Positions 53,151-64,000 of a stretch of 64,000 nt of DNA are shown one piece after another; within the stretch, counting starts at the first letter, position 1; every line of letters begins with the position of its first letter. Source of the DNA: Yponomeuta sedellus (taxonomy: Eukaryota > Arthropoda > Insecta > Lepidoptera > Yponomeutidae); NCBI GenBank assembly GCA_934045075.1, contig OW203732.1, positions 18,631,889 through 18,695,888 on the forward strand. Direction: 5' to 3'. Position numbers and translations under genes: made by a program. The notes under the pieces were generated by a model. It saw only the letters and a program-made list of their open reading frames with translations. It searched no databases and was not told the DNA's origin.

Positions 53151-54030
53151 CCTGCCACACACTGGTATTGCCCACAAAGTGACTAAATTATGTGTACGCC
53201 GATATTGACTTGTCGACATCTTCCTTGACACGCGTAAGCCTGCCGCTTATCCCGACCCATACAAACCGTAGCAAGAAATAACTAACACTGACAAAATACA
53301 TAAGCACAGCCACACAAACACACATACACACACTAACACATGCACACATACGCACGCACGGATCCCGACCCACCCGCGCAAATCACCGAGGCTCATTTAA
53401 GCCGGGGGCAATAACGTGCGACAGTGCCTCATGCTACATATTGTGGCATGCGGTACCTTGACGCATGCTACAATTTGCGGCATATGTGGCATACGGCAGC
53501 CTATATTACGCCGAGGCAACATCGTGCCTTGATAATTTCCAAAGCATCGTGCTGTTTATGGAGTGTTTCTGGTTTACCTACTTGTTTGATCGAGGGAATA
53601 CACCATAGAATATTGCTGATCAAGTAACTTTAGCAGTAGCTTATTTAGTGCTAAGCCGTAGCTAAGCACCGGAAGAAGTAACGTTGGTGGAAAAGAAGAT
53701 TACTTCAGAATGGCCCACGTACTAGTTTACTAACAAAAATTAAGGCAGACGATGGTGCCTTATTTAAAAACATTACCAGAATGTCAACTTTGACGCACGA
53801 AAAATGTCGCATGAAATCCATTGTGCCCGGACAAGCTACGACAGTCTGCCACATGACGCAAGGTGCTGCCGTGCCGCACGGTTCTTGCCACAATGTGCGA
53901 CATTTTTAATTTTGTAGCATGTGCGGCCTTGTGGCATGCAGTGGTGTAATATAGCCTAGGTTTTATATTTTTTATGGGCGAACACCCCCCCCCCCGTGCC
54001 GCCGCCGATACCGCGCTAGTGTGTGGCAGG
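53151..54030. mobile_element. Non-autonomous element with subterminal TGTGGCATGC repeats
   Basis: Ends CCTGCCACACACTGG and, inverted, CCTGCCACACACTAG. Within are many copies of TGTGGCATGC, TGTGGCATAC, TGCCACA and TGTCGCATG words on both strands (about 53430-53560 and 53810-53945), a CA-rich tract (53300-53362) and a C-run near 53988. The open frames here only reflect the repeats. No clear target duplication. Confidence 0.5.
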
Positions 54031-54787
54031 ATTTGGGCGTGAATATTTTGAAATCGACTGCAAGTTACAACACCTATGCGTATATTGCAATGTGACTTAG
54101 TAGGTACACCCTACTCAGTCACATTGCAATTTTGGAACTAAGACTTCGTAAGCTCTAAATTTGATTCCGGAATTCCGGAAAATTAAAGCTAAGTGATTCT
54201 GTAGTTAAGCTAGAATTAGTCGCGGCAAATAATACCATAGCGACTGTACCCAGTACTTACTTGCAAGCTTTTACGTTTGCAACAGCAGTAAAACTTCCAA
54301 GGGCCAATGGCACAGGGATCAGTTGGTTGAACAAAAGATAGGCACGATTGTACCTACATTGTATGCAGTTATAGAACCACCAAGGTGGTACTTGCCTACC
54401 TAACTACCTCCTTGTTGGTGTTTATACTTAGATAGGGCATGTTGTGGTTAAGGTTCTTATATCTGCACGTTTCAGATTTCTTCGTTTTGGCACTTTGGCG
54501 CTTGGGTAATTTTTTATGACCTTTCAAACAAAATTGTTACGACTTTTCAGCTACTAGACTACCTTTTTTAAGTTTTAAGCTTGTTTTTGAAGACCGCCAG
54601 AGTGTAATCTTTACTTGCCAACAGTCGACAGCAGGTCATCTTTTAGTTTGAAGCAAATCCGCTCTTAAAGTAACTAATTAGGCGGTATGGGTGTAAAAGT
54701 TAGTCAAGTACAAGTTAGTCTGACTTCGCAAAAAAACATAAAAGTTGCACTCGGCCTTATATTAATTAATTAATTAATTACTTTCCA
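54031..54787. other. Intergenic, nothing recognised
   Basis: An (ATTA)n run at about 54762-54780 precedes the palindrome. Confidence 0.3.
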
Positions 54788-54927
54788 CCTTATGATGGAA
54801 AGTTGCTGAAGGAAAATAGAAAGACGGGTAGCCAGTGCAAATTAATTAATTAATTAATTAATTAATTAATTAATTTGCACTGGCTACCCGTCTTTCTATT
54901 TTCCTTCAGCAACTTTCCATCATAAGG
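54788..54927. repeat. Perfect 140-bp palindrome
   Basis: Arms 54788-54840 and 54875-54927 (53 bp each, starting CCTTATGATGGAAAGTTGCT) are exact complements. They are joined by a 34-bp (ATTA)n centre that is itself palindromic. Confidence 0.92.
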
Positions 54928-55045
54928 TTGTCTGGAAGAAATTGCTTTTAGCAATAAGGCCGCCAATTGTACTATGTATATTTGCAATTGTTTTGTATTT
55001 GTTGTTTTTCCAGTGTACAATAAAGAATATTCTTATCTTATCTTA
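54875..55045 (+). mobile_element. LINE 3' end fragment
   Basis: Starts in the right arm of the palindrome (TTGCACTGGCTACCCGTCTT), then TAGCAATAAGGCCGCCAATT and ends ACAATAAAGAATATTCTTAT followed by CTTATCTTA. Same family as 8805-8915. Confidence 0.6.
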
Positions 55046-55067
55046 TAATAAGGCAGCCTGTACCTTC

Positions 55068-55325
55068 TCACTTCTATAGGGCACGGGCCTTCTCTCAGAG
55101 AGAGAGTATGGGCTTAATCACCACGCGTGCCCACCACGCATTAGCAATTTAAAGCGCTGAGGTATGTGAACTCCACAGGCACTTGGGTTTTCTCACGATG
55201 TTTGCATTCATGGTTACCGAGTGTTATTCCTATTATAACTTCACAAATCTTCGTAACTTACAATTCGAACCCACGACCTCCTTAATGAGAATTCGGCGTA
55301 CTACCGCTGCGCTACCCTCGCTTTT
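55068..55325 (-). mobile_element. SINE-1 family, minus orientation, fullest copy
   Basis: On the minus strand: A-box-like GTAGCGCAGCGGTAGTACG, B-box GGGTTCGAATTG, then the body and CTCTCTCTGAGAGAAGGCCC. It lies about 140 bp before the host exon at 55463. Confidence 0.7.
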
Positions 55326-55462
55326 ATCTCGACTGTACTGTACCTACACGTCTACTTAGCACTCATGTAGAGATAAAATTCAACGAAAATTTCAGCTCTC
55401 TGTTACCTCTGTATATCCCTATACAACAGCGTATTCTAATCTGCTCTTCTCTCTTGTTCCAG

Positions 55463-56054
55463 AACGACACTAGTGCTGATGGCCGTGGCCACCTGCCAAT
55501 CCGCGTCCTCCGCATCGGACGAGAACCTCACCCTCGAGCGCACCAAGGCTGATCCCACAACGCACGACCTCCTCAGCTCACTAGGCCTCAAGAAGCTCAG
55601 GATACCAGCGGCCCACAACAGGAAACGCTTGGCCGAACAGGGCAGGCGCCACGCCACCGGCGATTCCAGAATGTTCGTCATAAAACTACCCCCGAACGTC
55701 AACTATTACTCCCATTCGGATCCCGCGCCGGCAGCCGCTAGAACCCTACCACTTCAGATGACCAGCAATGGGAAACCAGCTAGAGTTTACCACTGGAATA
55801 TACCGTTCCTGCAGAAAATGGCAAAGAACAGGCCCCAAGCTAGGTTTGACGACGACGTGGTCGATGTTGAAGGCACGCCGACGTGGTCCAAAGGGACTGA
55901 TAACCACCCGAATTCGATCAACGGACTGTCCTACTACGTGCCAGCTAAGAAGACCTCGTTCAGAAAATACTTTTCCGGGAACGGGAAGCCTAAGTCGTTT
56001 TACGTTCTGGAGAAGAGCAAGAATGTGGCGGAGTATCACAGGCTGCTACCGTAA
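55463..56054 (+). CDS. Terminal exon of an unrecognised secreted protein
   Basis: A strong pyrimidine tract ending TTGTTCCAG (to 55462) precedes a GC-rich open frame that runs to a TAA at 56054. The first residues TTLVLMAVATCQSASSASDE look like the end of a signal peptide and cleavage region, so exon 1 with the start codon should lie upstream; an internal ATG at 55479 could start a shorter form. The mature part is basic and rich in Pro, Asn and Tyr, with a possible dibasic site HNRKR near residue 50 and segments RMFVIKLPPNVNYYSH, VYHWNIPFLQKMAKNR and SINGLSYYVPAKKTSFRKYF. It has few cysteines and no family I can name. Codon use and GC content differ sharply from the surroundings, which supports a real host gene. 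A precursor or cuticle-related role is only speculation. Confidence 0.75.
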
Positions 56055-57824
56055 TTTTGGCTCTAGGTTTTAAGTTTCTCCTTCTGTTTTTTAAAGGAGT
56101 TAGACCCGGTTTGAAGGTTCCTTTGTGGTAAAATGGCGTGGAACAAAAACAGTAGACGGCGGCATCGTTTAACAGATTGAAATTAAATTAAATTTTAAAA
56201 AATATTTGCATAGTTTAGTTACATGAGTACGTCCTGGCTCCCGAACCATAGATATACTATAAGACACCCTGTGATATGGATAGCCAGGTATTTATAAGAA
56301 CAGGATCCCTCAGAAACACTCCTATAATGCAGTTTAAACAGCCAGTGTTAAAGGCTTTGCTTTTGCCGCAGGCTACTTGAAACATATTTGAGGAGTTTTG
56401 GTATAAAGTTCGGCAATCGTGATTTCGGTATCAACCCTCGTATGTCCTTAATGCGGGGGGGGGGTCTTTCGTGATTTGGGGGCGATGATATTTAAATACA
56501 ATAATCAAAAGCAGTTTTCTATTGAATACCTACCCGAGTAAGTAAAGATACACTTATGAACCAATAAAAATATTTAATACCAAAACAATATAAAGTAATC
56601 ATTAATATTTTTTCTAAATGAAATTTTTGGAAACTAATAAATAGCCATTTGACACCCGTATTCAAAATTATAATGGTTTTTAACACTAAAAAATAACGAA
56701 CCGGTGCAAAGAAACCTTCAAATTCCAAGTAAAACTAAAATAATTTATTCTTTATTAAAATTATTTTCCTTTACATAGGTACTTATTTTGCCTTTACGCA
56801 ATCAAAGCCTTAATTGCTGCTCTACATTTCATAGCAGTTACTTATTTAATTTTGTCCAACCTTCAGTGTAAATTAATATTAACAAATGTAAATAAATACT
56901 TTAGTACCTAAGTTAATGCCTACATAAATAAGTCTGCTTTAGTGCATTTCTTAGGGATAAAATAAATTAAATAGGTGCTTATACGTTTTAGTAAGACTGC
57001 AACGAATTTAAATTATTGCCTAGGCATTTAAATGTAAGTTGATTTCTTTACCTAAAGTATGATATTCTCTATGAATGCTGCCTTATAAATTTTATTGAGC
57101 TTCATCTATAGAACGTTTATATGAACCTTATTAGATTTTCCCTTTTTTAACAATACGAGTAGGTAACATTACACAAGGGACGCTCAACGACTAAGAACTA
57201 AAAACATCTATATCTAATGTTGGCCTTAGCATCCACATATTAAGATGATTTATACAGCGTCCAGTGGCACCTTCTTTCACACTAGATGGCTGACGGACTA
57301 CTCGACTGCTGCAATGCCTGGGACATTGTTTTTGGATGGATTACACCTATACAATCCTGACAGCTCAGTCGGCCTAGCCCACAGTAAAGACAAGTCAATA
57401 CGCGCGGAGCCAACCAAGCCGCGGGTTTCTTCACGATTCCTCATCTAAAGCTACTTATTCGTAAAATATGGCATATCATTAGGTACCATATCATTACCTA
57501 TGCTGGACTTCGGTTATTTTTTTCAAGTTAGCCTTAAGTCAACCTAAGAAATATTTTGTACAACATTTTTTATCATAGAAATAAACTTATTTAAGTATGC
57601 GTGTGGCTTTTGTTTTTTTTTTCCCTGATATTAAGTACTATGTGCCCCCGACGAACCAGAGGCGCTAAGCCTTTTTAAATTCAGTAAAATACTAAAAGAG
57701 CCCTATATTATACCAACTTTAATCTGAGACTAGCCTTGCAGAAAATTATATAGTTTGTCGCAGTAGGATTATAATGCGCTTTGTGTCTTATTGTGTAGGT
57801 AGAGTCAACAGTAGTTCAATATTG
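56055..57824. other. 3' flank and intergenic
   Basis: Probable 3' UTR of the preceding exon for some distance. 56428-56472 is a family D fragment with a G-run. An open frame at 57245-57448 has no domain and is not supported. Confidence 0.35.
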
Positions 57825-58080
57825 ACTGCCTCTTTAGTCTAGCCGTTAAGGCGCTTGGGTACCAACACAGAGATCGTAGGTTCGATTCCCACTGGGGGCC
57901 GCCGTATATTTGTACAAGTGGCCTCAGTCTGGGTGTATTTTCATGTGTGTGACGGCCTTGCCTGTTCACCACAGCACTAATCCACTTTAATAAGGTGCTG
58001 TGGATTGTACGACCCAATGGGTGGGCCGTAACGTAGTTAAACTTTGACGTAGTTAAATATATATATTTTTTGTAGTCAAT
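57825..58080 (+). mobile_element. SINE-2 family
   Basis: tRNA-like head with TAGTCTAGCCGTTAAGGCGC and B box GGTTCGATTCCCACTG, then CAGTCTGGGTGTATTTTCAT, a GTGCTGTGGATTGTACGACC block and an AT-rich tail. Confidence 0.7.
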
Positions 58081-58109
58081 GGCCACTTACCAAACAGAAG
58101 GGATGTGGT

Positions 58110-58320
58110 TGAGGTTGTATTGAAATCCTGCCTTCGCCCCGTCTCTTCTCTGTGGGCCTTGTCACGTACCTTCTGTATTATTGTACTTACTTATGAAACT
58201 TATGAAGTCATTAGGTATTAGGTTTGCTGGAAGAGAATGCTTCTTGCATTAAGCATGCCCTTGTACATTTACTGACGTAATTACTGCAATAAAGATTTAA
58301 AATAAATAAATAATAAATCT
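58110..58320 (+). mobile_element. LINE 3' end fragment (third type)
   Basis: GCTGGAAGAGAATGCTTCTT, GCATTAAGCATGCCCTTGTA and a terminal GCAATAAAGATTTAAAATAA with AAT repeats. Confidence 0.55.
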
Positions 58321-58549
58321 AATTCATTTAGATGTTTTGTTTACATAATTAGCGATACTATTCCTGATTGAACATAGTTTTGAGTTATCCTTATAAAAAT
58401 AAGAAAGAGAGATTCATTTTCATGCAAAATGTACTGAAGTAATGAGTTGAAGTCCACATAGATAGGACGTCTCTGTGTGGGCTTCGTCCCGGTTCTTCAG
58501 AACATTATGTAAAAAGATGAATTGAATCCGTCCCTCTAGTCTAAGTTAA

Positions 58550-58830
58550 TATCAACCCTTTGTACTATGTGCCTACTGCTGGGGAACGTGTCTCTTTCTG
58601 CATCGCAGGAAGGTTGGGTCATACACCACCACGCGACGGGAGCCAAGTCCGGGTTGGTGGAGGATTGTAAGACAGTACTAACTTTCAGGAGTTAGCCGCC
58701 CTTAGGGCATCTGACATGGCTTGATGACTGTCATTACATGACAGCCGAAACCAACGGCACAGATTAAAAAGACTCAACCAACGGCTTAAAAAGTGACTTG
58801 CGAAGCACGTAGGAAGAAGTCTTGATGAAA
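58550..58830 (+). repeat. Repeat family D, copy 4
   Basis: GCTGGGGAACGTGTCTCTTT, GGAGCCAAGTCCGGGTTGGT, GACTGTCATTACATGACAGC. The right end is diverged. Confidence 0.55.
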
Positions 58831-59283
58831 AGTCTTACGCGACTACGTTTTGATTTGTAACGTAGTGCTGCCATCTTGGATTGAGTAGCAGAACTAGAAT
58901 TTAAACCAACATGTTTTCGACTCGTCAAACGCAACACAACTTCCTACTCATCACTAGATGGCAGGGCAAACAAACCCCTGATTTCGTGCTGTCTTACCGA
59001 CAGTCATTTGCTTGTCAATTTTCCGTTTTCCATTTTCCATTCTACGATTTCTACGCACAAAACGAAGAAAGGATTTTTCTTTGAAGAAAAATAAAAAGAT
59101 AGAATGAGTACAATAGAAATAAAAAGATAGAATAGGTACATACCTATATTTCTGTATTCAATGCTAAGGTGAGTCTCTAGCAAAAAAGCCATTATTACAA
59201 GAGAACGTGTTTTCCATGCTCAAAAGATTTTCGTTATTATAAATTTAAAGTCATTCGCACAAATTAAGGAAAATTCCATTGTT
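58831..59283. other. Intergenic, nothing recognised
   Basis: No supported feature. Confidence 0.3.
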
Positions 59284-59510
59284 ATTGTATTTTTAAAGTG
59301 TTTTAACTTTCAAGGAGTCGTGATTTTGGTAAATAAGTAACACACGTTTCTCTTTAATTTCTATCACTGCGGGATCTAGTTTATAGTTGTTAATCTAGTT
59401 TATAATTGTATTTTTAAAGTGTTTTAACTTTCAAGGAGTCGTGATTTTGGTAAATAAGTAACACACGTTTCTCTTTAATTTCTACCACTGCGGGATCTAG
59501 TTTATAGTGA
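59284..59510 (+). repeat. Tandem duplication, period 121 bp
   Basis: Both units contain TTTTAACTTTCAAGGAGTCG, AACACACGTTTCTCTTTAAT and CACTGCGGGATCTAGTTTAT, nearly identical. Confidence 0.85.
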
Positions 59511-59620
59511 AAAGTGAGCAGGTACTATGACTAGGAAGACATGTATATTCTCATGGTCATACTGATATGAAAAATTAGTATGATCACCAGGAAACGGCAT
59601 TTTTTTCCAAGTCAATACCG

Positions 59621-59811
59621 TACAGTCTGTTAGTTTTTAGAATATACCTCGGGCTCTAGAGTAGGCTTCGGTTTTCGCCGAAAGCACACGAGTGTATTAT
59701 TACTTCCTGCTCTATATAAGTGTCATATTAGTTCCGATATTTCTGTTACACGAATATATCCGATTCTATCCGATAGTAGCCGAGGTATATTCTAAGACCT
59801 AATAGACTGTG
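59621..59811. mobile_element. MITE-C, copy C, complete
   Basis: Ends TACAGTCTGTTAGTTTTTAG and, inverted, GCACAGTCTATTAGGTCTTA; interior hairpin GGTTTTCGCCGAAAGC. Opposite orientation to copy A. Confidence 0.75.
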
Positions 59812-60461
59812 CATTTGTACCTACAAAAGGCCGCACTCTGGATGTGTTTGCATGGTTTCTTATACTTACCTACTATCGACGTTATTGCAATAAGTCAGAA
59901 ATAAATAATAAAAGTTAATATAAGACAAGAATATTATTTACTGTACACCAGGAGAAAACGAACATAAAAATATAAAGGAACGTTTAAGTAAACGCTTTAG
60001 TTGTAAGAAATTGCATTAAACTTTTAGGAACTTCAGAGCACCGAAACCAAACCGAAAACACATTTTGGTTTTGTTTAATAACTTAAACATATAATATTAA
60101 TATTAACTTCGGCATAACTGATTATGTTGTTTTCTTATCTTCGTCGCAAATTAGGATACCCGGTACTAAGGCGGTCCCCCAGTGGGAATCGAACCCAAGG
60201 ATCACCGCCCGTTGGCATGGTAATCAGACGCGATAGGTAATGCTAGTCCATGCATGCAATTAAACTACAATATTTTTTAATGACACTGATCTATATTAAA
60301 TCTTCGAGCCTTTCTAGTGAATCTGCGAGTTATCAGACTCGGAAATGTTCCTACGTTAAATCATTGCATTTTATGTATAGAATTACTCTTCAAATCTACT
60401 TAAAATGTAATCCGTCTACTTAAAATTCAATGGTTGAATTATCGTAGTAGGTAGGTACACC
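59812..60461. other. Intergenic with a SINE fragment
   Basis: 60150-60235 carries GTGGGAATCGAACCCAAGGA, an inverted SINE B box. Confidence 0.4.
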
Positions 60462-60791
60462 CAGTGGCGTAGCTACCTAGGGGCTAGGCGGGGCAGTGCC
60501 CCAGGGCCCTCAAGCTCAGGGGGCCTTCGAATCCTTACCAGAAATCTCGATCAAACTGACCTTTTAGAAATATCTCCCATTTTCAAAATAAATATGACAG
60601 GATGCAACCCCACTTTAATCATGACTACACATTTGAAACCTCAGAAAAAGAACTTTAATACTTTGTTAAAGTATTTGTATATTTCATATTTTTATTTCAT
60701 ACAACCTAATCAGTTAACATAGCAGTGGGGACCCATTTTTTAATTTGCCCCAGGGCCCTTGGTTACCTATATACTCGTAGCTACGCCACTG
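60462..60791. mobile_element. hAT-type non-autonomous element
   Basis: Perfect inverted ends CAGTGGCGTAGCTAC and the complement GTAGCTACGCCACTG. Flanking 8-mers GGTACACC and AGTACACC match at 7 of 8. The interior has CCCCAGGGCCCTC near one end and CCCCAGGGCCCTTGG near the other. No coding capacity. Confidence 0.75.
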
Positions 60792-61189
60792 AGTACACCA
60801 TATTGACATCCGTGACCATGATATAGTTCATTAAGACAGGTCGCTAATATCTGCCTGTGTCGTAATATTATTGTATAGAGCTTCAGCGAAATGAAACCAG
60901 ATAGTAAATAGCTTGGGTTTTATTGATTTAATAAAAATAAGGTAACTCTAATAAAAATTAAATTAGGTACATAGTCCATCACAAATGACGCCACACAATG
61001 CCATTAACAAAATTCCCGCTTTTTTCATACCAAACGAAAATGCTTAGAACCCTTTTTCAATCAATTCGCACACAAACAAAGGAGATGTTGACTTTCTTAG
61101 CAGACTCAAACCCACTATTGAACCTAAACTTGGTTTAACTAGGACGTTTTCAACAATAAATAGAAAAGAATCACTAGTGATGTCAGTCG
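60792..61189. other. Intergenic, nothing recognised
   Basis: No supported feature. Confidence 0.3.
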
Positions 61190-61390
61190 CTGTCATGCAA
61201 TGGCAGTCGTTAAGCCATGTCACAGAGGCCTTCTGGGCGGCTTGATAACTTCTGACAGTAAGGCCCGCCACTGCCCTACAATCTTCCACCACACTGGACT
61301 TGGCCTCCGTGGTAGAGTAAGGCGTAACCTTTCTGCGATGCAGGAAGAGCCCCGTACCCCAGCAGTGGGGACATACAAGGGTTGATATCG
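61190..61390 (-). repeat. Repeat family D, inverted copy
   Basis: CACTGGACTTGGCCTCCGTG, GCAGTGGGGACATACAAGGG and TTGATATCGACTAG at the outer edge, inverted relative to copies 1-4. Confidence 0.55.
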
Positions 61391-61599
61391 ACTAGTGATG
61401 AACTTGACAAGTTCACGCCAAAATCACCCCCATATAAAGGGTACCAAAGCTTAACGATTTTAATCGTCTTACTGACAAAATGCCATCGCAAACGTCAGGA
61501 TTCCGACAGGTTTTGGCGCCTGGATTCTGGTGGTATCTTGAGCTTCTGCTCCTACATCACGCGTACCAAATCCTGAACGCTCCAATTGTCTCAATCATA

Positions 61600-61720
61600 T
61601 AACACTAATATGAAGCGAAAGTTTGTGAGTGTGTATGTTTATTATTTCTTCAAGTCTAAACGGCTGGAGCGATTGCAATAAAATTTGGTATAGAGTTAGC
61701 TGACATACTGGATTGACACA
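61600..61720 (+). repeat. Repeat family G
   Basis: CTAATATGAAGCGAAAGTTT, ACGGCTGGAGCGATTGCAAT, AAATTTGGTATAGAGTTAGC: a widespread lepidopteran repeat, also near 42655-42800. Class not assigned. Confidence 0.45.
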
Positions 61721-62023
61721 TAGGCTCCGTTTCAAATTCAAATCATTTTATTTCAACGTAAAGAATTTACATTCTGTTTGCTGAATACTTCGGGCCGTAT
61801 TGTTTTACTGCACATATCTTATTAATTACCATGAGAAAATGATAAACCGCGGATACCACCACGGGCCACTGCAAGTTCTACAATAATTGCTATAGCAAAC
61901 GTCACGAATTCAACAAGATTTGGCGCGCAATGCATTCAGGCCTTTAGACATCAAAACAAGCTAAGTTATCCATAAACATTTGCTGGGACATCAAATAAAC
62001 TTTCACTATCCTCCACAATAATT

Positions 62024-62150
62024 TACAGTCTGTTAGCTTTTAGAATATAGGTACCTCGGTCTCTAGAGTAGGCTTCGGTTTTCGCCGAAAGCACACGAGT
62101 GTAATACTACTTCCTGCTCTGTATAAAACGTTTCTTCACCATTTAATTTA
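62024..62150. mobile_element. MITE-C, copy D, one half
   Basis: Left end TACAGTCTGTTAGCTTTTAG and inner hairpin GGTTTTCGCCGAAAGC, then TGTATAAAACGTTTCTTCAC as in copy B. The other end is missing. Confidence 0.65.
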
Positions 62151-63623
62151 ATTACATATTATTGTGTCGAGGAGATCTATGAGAAAGTAATCGGATCCTT
62201 TTGTTTTATTAAGTGCGTATTTTTCTTGAAGTCGGTTATATATTTGTTAAAAAGTAGTTATAGAAATTAATATATTAAACATATTTTACTACTAAGCCTT
62301 GGAATGCAAATTGCAATCACAATAAATCGCTAAGTTCGTTGTTCCTAGCCAAACTATATTAGTAAGTTAGTATTTTGTTAAAACAATACAACCGCTAAAA
62401 ATTAATTTAAACACCACTTATTATAAGTACCTACGCCTTCAACAAATGAGATAACTTCTGGAGCTGCGCTGAAAGTACTACGAAATGCAATGTTGTGTCA
62501 AGATTGGCGTATATTGAATTGAAAAATTAGTTACTTCAACAGGTATTTGTACAAAGGCGAGCGAATACAAAGCTTTATTGAAATAACGCAAAATAACGCT
62601 GAAAGCTTGAAATTTCAGAAATTGCACATTATTTCTATAAGTCTAAATTTGAGAGTCGGTGCCTAACATTTCCATTAAATTTTTAAAGCGAAAAAAAGAA
62701 TCACATCTACGAAACCGTATATAGGTACGTCATCAAACCAAACAAAACGAATTCTATTCCATCAAACATAACGTTCAAGAAGTGTGGTTGTGTGAATTTA
62801 ATTTTTACAGAGTATCATATCAACATCTTGGTGTGTATTTTCATACAAAATTATGAAAGAGACAAGTCATACACCAAATACAAGAAAGCTGTTATTATTT
62901 TATGATTGTAGCATTATGTTCACTCGGCTTATTCTTTTAAAATTACGTATCTTATTTACGTATCTATTAGCAATTTAGGACAATAACCATTGCACTTTTT
63001 TGCAATATCTTTCTTGGTGTGATTGATCAGAGTACCAACATTCCCTATAATGTTACAATTAACAATGAAAACCGGCCCAAGTATGATCCCCCAATCGTAC
63101 GAAATTTATATTATGTGGTGGTCGGTCTCGCACTTGACCGGTTTTTAAACTAGTTTCATAGGACATGGTCATAGTCAGAATGCTCCCTTAAAGCTTTACT
63201 AACAAGTTCCCTCATACGCCAATTATGTAACAGTATGATAGGCTACAGTAGCTGTTATGAAGCTGGTTATAAAAATGCAGAAGTTTCTATTAAAATTTTC
63301 ACTTCACCAGAAATTATCTCATCAATTCTTACAAGTTCCAATATTTAAATTACAATTCCACAGCAGATTTCTTTAATTTGGCCGTACTGTAGTCAGTTAA
63401 TATGTTTGGCAAATCGGCCATAACTGGCATGACAATATCAATGTATACTTATTCTTCCTCCCAAAAAAATTAAAGTGATTTAACTTTTTTTAACACGCAA
63501 AGAGGTGCGAAATGCAGTTCGAAAATTCAACAGGCAGTATGGATTGCATCTTTCTGCTTAAAAAAACATTCAGGGTGTGCAACATAACGGACGAAAAAAC
63601 TCCTTTCAATGTACAAAATTGTC
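62151..63623. other. Intergenic, nothing recognised
   Basis: Only a short inverted LINE tail near 62545-62600 (TTTGTACAAAGGCGAGCG). The last part should include the 3' UTR of the AGPS gene. Confidence 0.35.
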
Positions 63624-63802
63624 TTATAACTTGCTCTTGACGCTGTCACCTTCGTCGAAGGCCATATTGCCGAGAGCGAAGATGTTGTCCGGATCGAGGG
63701 TCCGTTTGGTGGCCAGGAGCAACTGGCGTCCGGTCTCACTGACCGTATCTGTGTACCATTTTTTGCGGAGCTTCCCGACTCCATGGTGGTGGGATATTGA
63801 GC
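63624..63802 (-). CDS. Agps: Alkyldihydroxyacetonephosphate synthase, terminal exon
   Basis: AGPS is the peroxisomal FAD enzyme that swaps the acyl group of acyl-DHAP for a fatty alcohol, the step that makes the ether bond of ether lipids. On the minus strand an acceptor CTTTCAG is followed by [20 protein letters not shown], the conserved His-rich active-site stretch near the C-terminus of the family, then [18 protein letters not shown], the typical end of vanillyl-alcohol-oxidase-type flavoenzymes. The protein ends DSVKSKL and a TAA stop; SKL is a perfect type 1 peroxisomal signal. Only the last 59 codons are in the window. The remaining exons should lie beyond base 64000, since none is seen in 63803-64000. 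GC content is well above the flanks. Confidence 0.9.
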
Positions 63803-64000
63803 CTGAAAGGAGGTAAATAGGTATCTTTTTTTTTATTTATTACACAGCTTGGTGACGGCTCTAAAATTTTGCACACTTTCTTTATAAATATTAAGCAATC
63901 TTTTATTTAAAATATAAAGATTAAAGATGAAACATTTTATTTGCTAAAGCATGGTGTATTTACGATGCTATAGTTTTATTGAAGTAGCTGATACAGTTTA
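63803..64000 (-). other. Intron of the AGPS gene (partial)
   Basis: AT-rich sequence upstream of the terminal exon with no further exon visible before the window ends. Confidence 0.6.

Noticed and set aside
53705..53893. A minus-strand Cys-rich small protein
   Set aside because: The peptide simply reads through TGTGGCAT-type repeats.
57825..57905. A functional tRNA gene
   Set aside because: The tRNA-like head continues into a body shared with another locus, so it is SINE-2.

Overview
The window looks like repeat-dense insect DNA, most probably from a moth or butterfly. The AT-rich background is packed with small hairpin MITEs, tRNA-derived SINEs and truncated LINE 3' ends of kinds typical of Lepidoptera. 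The organism was inferred from these repeats; no database was consulted. Little of the 64 kb is host coding sequence. I can support one terminal exon of an unrecognised secreted protein (55463-56054, +), one terminal exon of alkyldihydroxyacetonephosphate synthase ending in the peroxisomal signal SKL (63624-63802, -), and weakly one further possible terminal exon (16751-16996, -).

Region by region: 1-19.7 kb is a field of small repeats (SINEs, MITEs, a 609-bp foldback element, perfect hairpins, truncated LINE ends). 19.7-29.95 kb appears to be a PIF/Harbinger DNA transposon with its two usual genes, a DDE nuclease (+) and a Myb/SANT-like protein (-). They converge, and a full-length I-clade LINE (24088-29533, -) is nested inside. 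30.5-36.3 kb is a second full-length I-clade LINE on the opposite strand, inserted into an 85-bp palindromic MITE with TTAA flanks. Both LINEs have open ORF1 and ORF2, endonuclease, reverse transcriptase and RNase H domains, and candidate target-site duplications. 38.9-41.0 kb is a SINE interrupted by two insertions, one of which itself holds a 1.34-kb terminal-inverted-repeat element full of GAGGAAC motifs. 41-54 kb holds a degenerate minisatellite, hairpins, tandem duplications and an 880-bp element with subterminal repeats. 54.8-56.1 kb has a perfect 140-bp palindrome next to the secreted-protein exon. 56-64 kb returns to repeats and ends in the AGPS exon.

How the parts fit: each LINE encodes an RNA-binding ORF1 protein and the ORF2 enzyme that nicks DNA, copies the RNA and degrades RNA in hybrids. 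In Harbinger elements the nuclease and Myb-like protein act together. Here each Harbinger gene appears to carry one single-base frameshift while every splice site is intact, which fits either recent decay or a consensus error near A-runs. The small families (MITE-A, -B, -C, SINE-1, -2, repeats D, E, G) recur across the window and give a relative insertion order.
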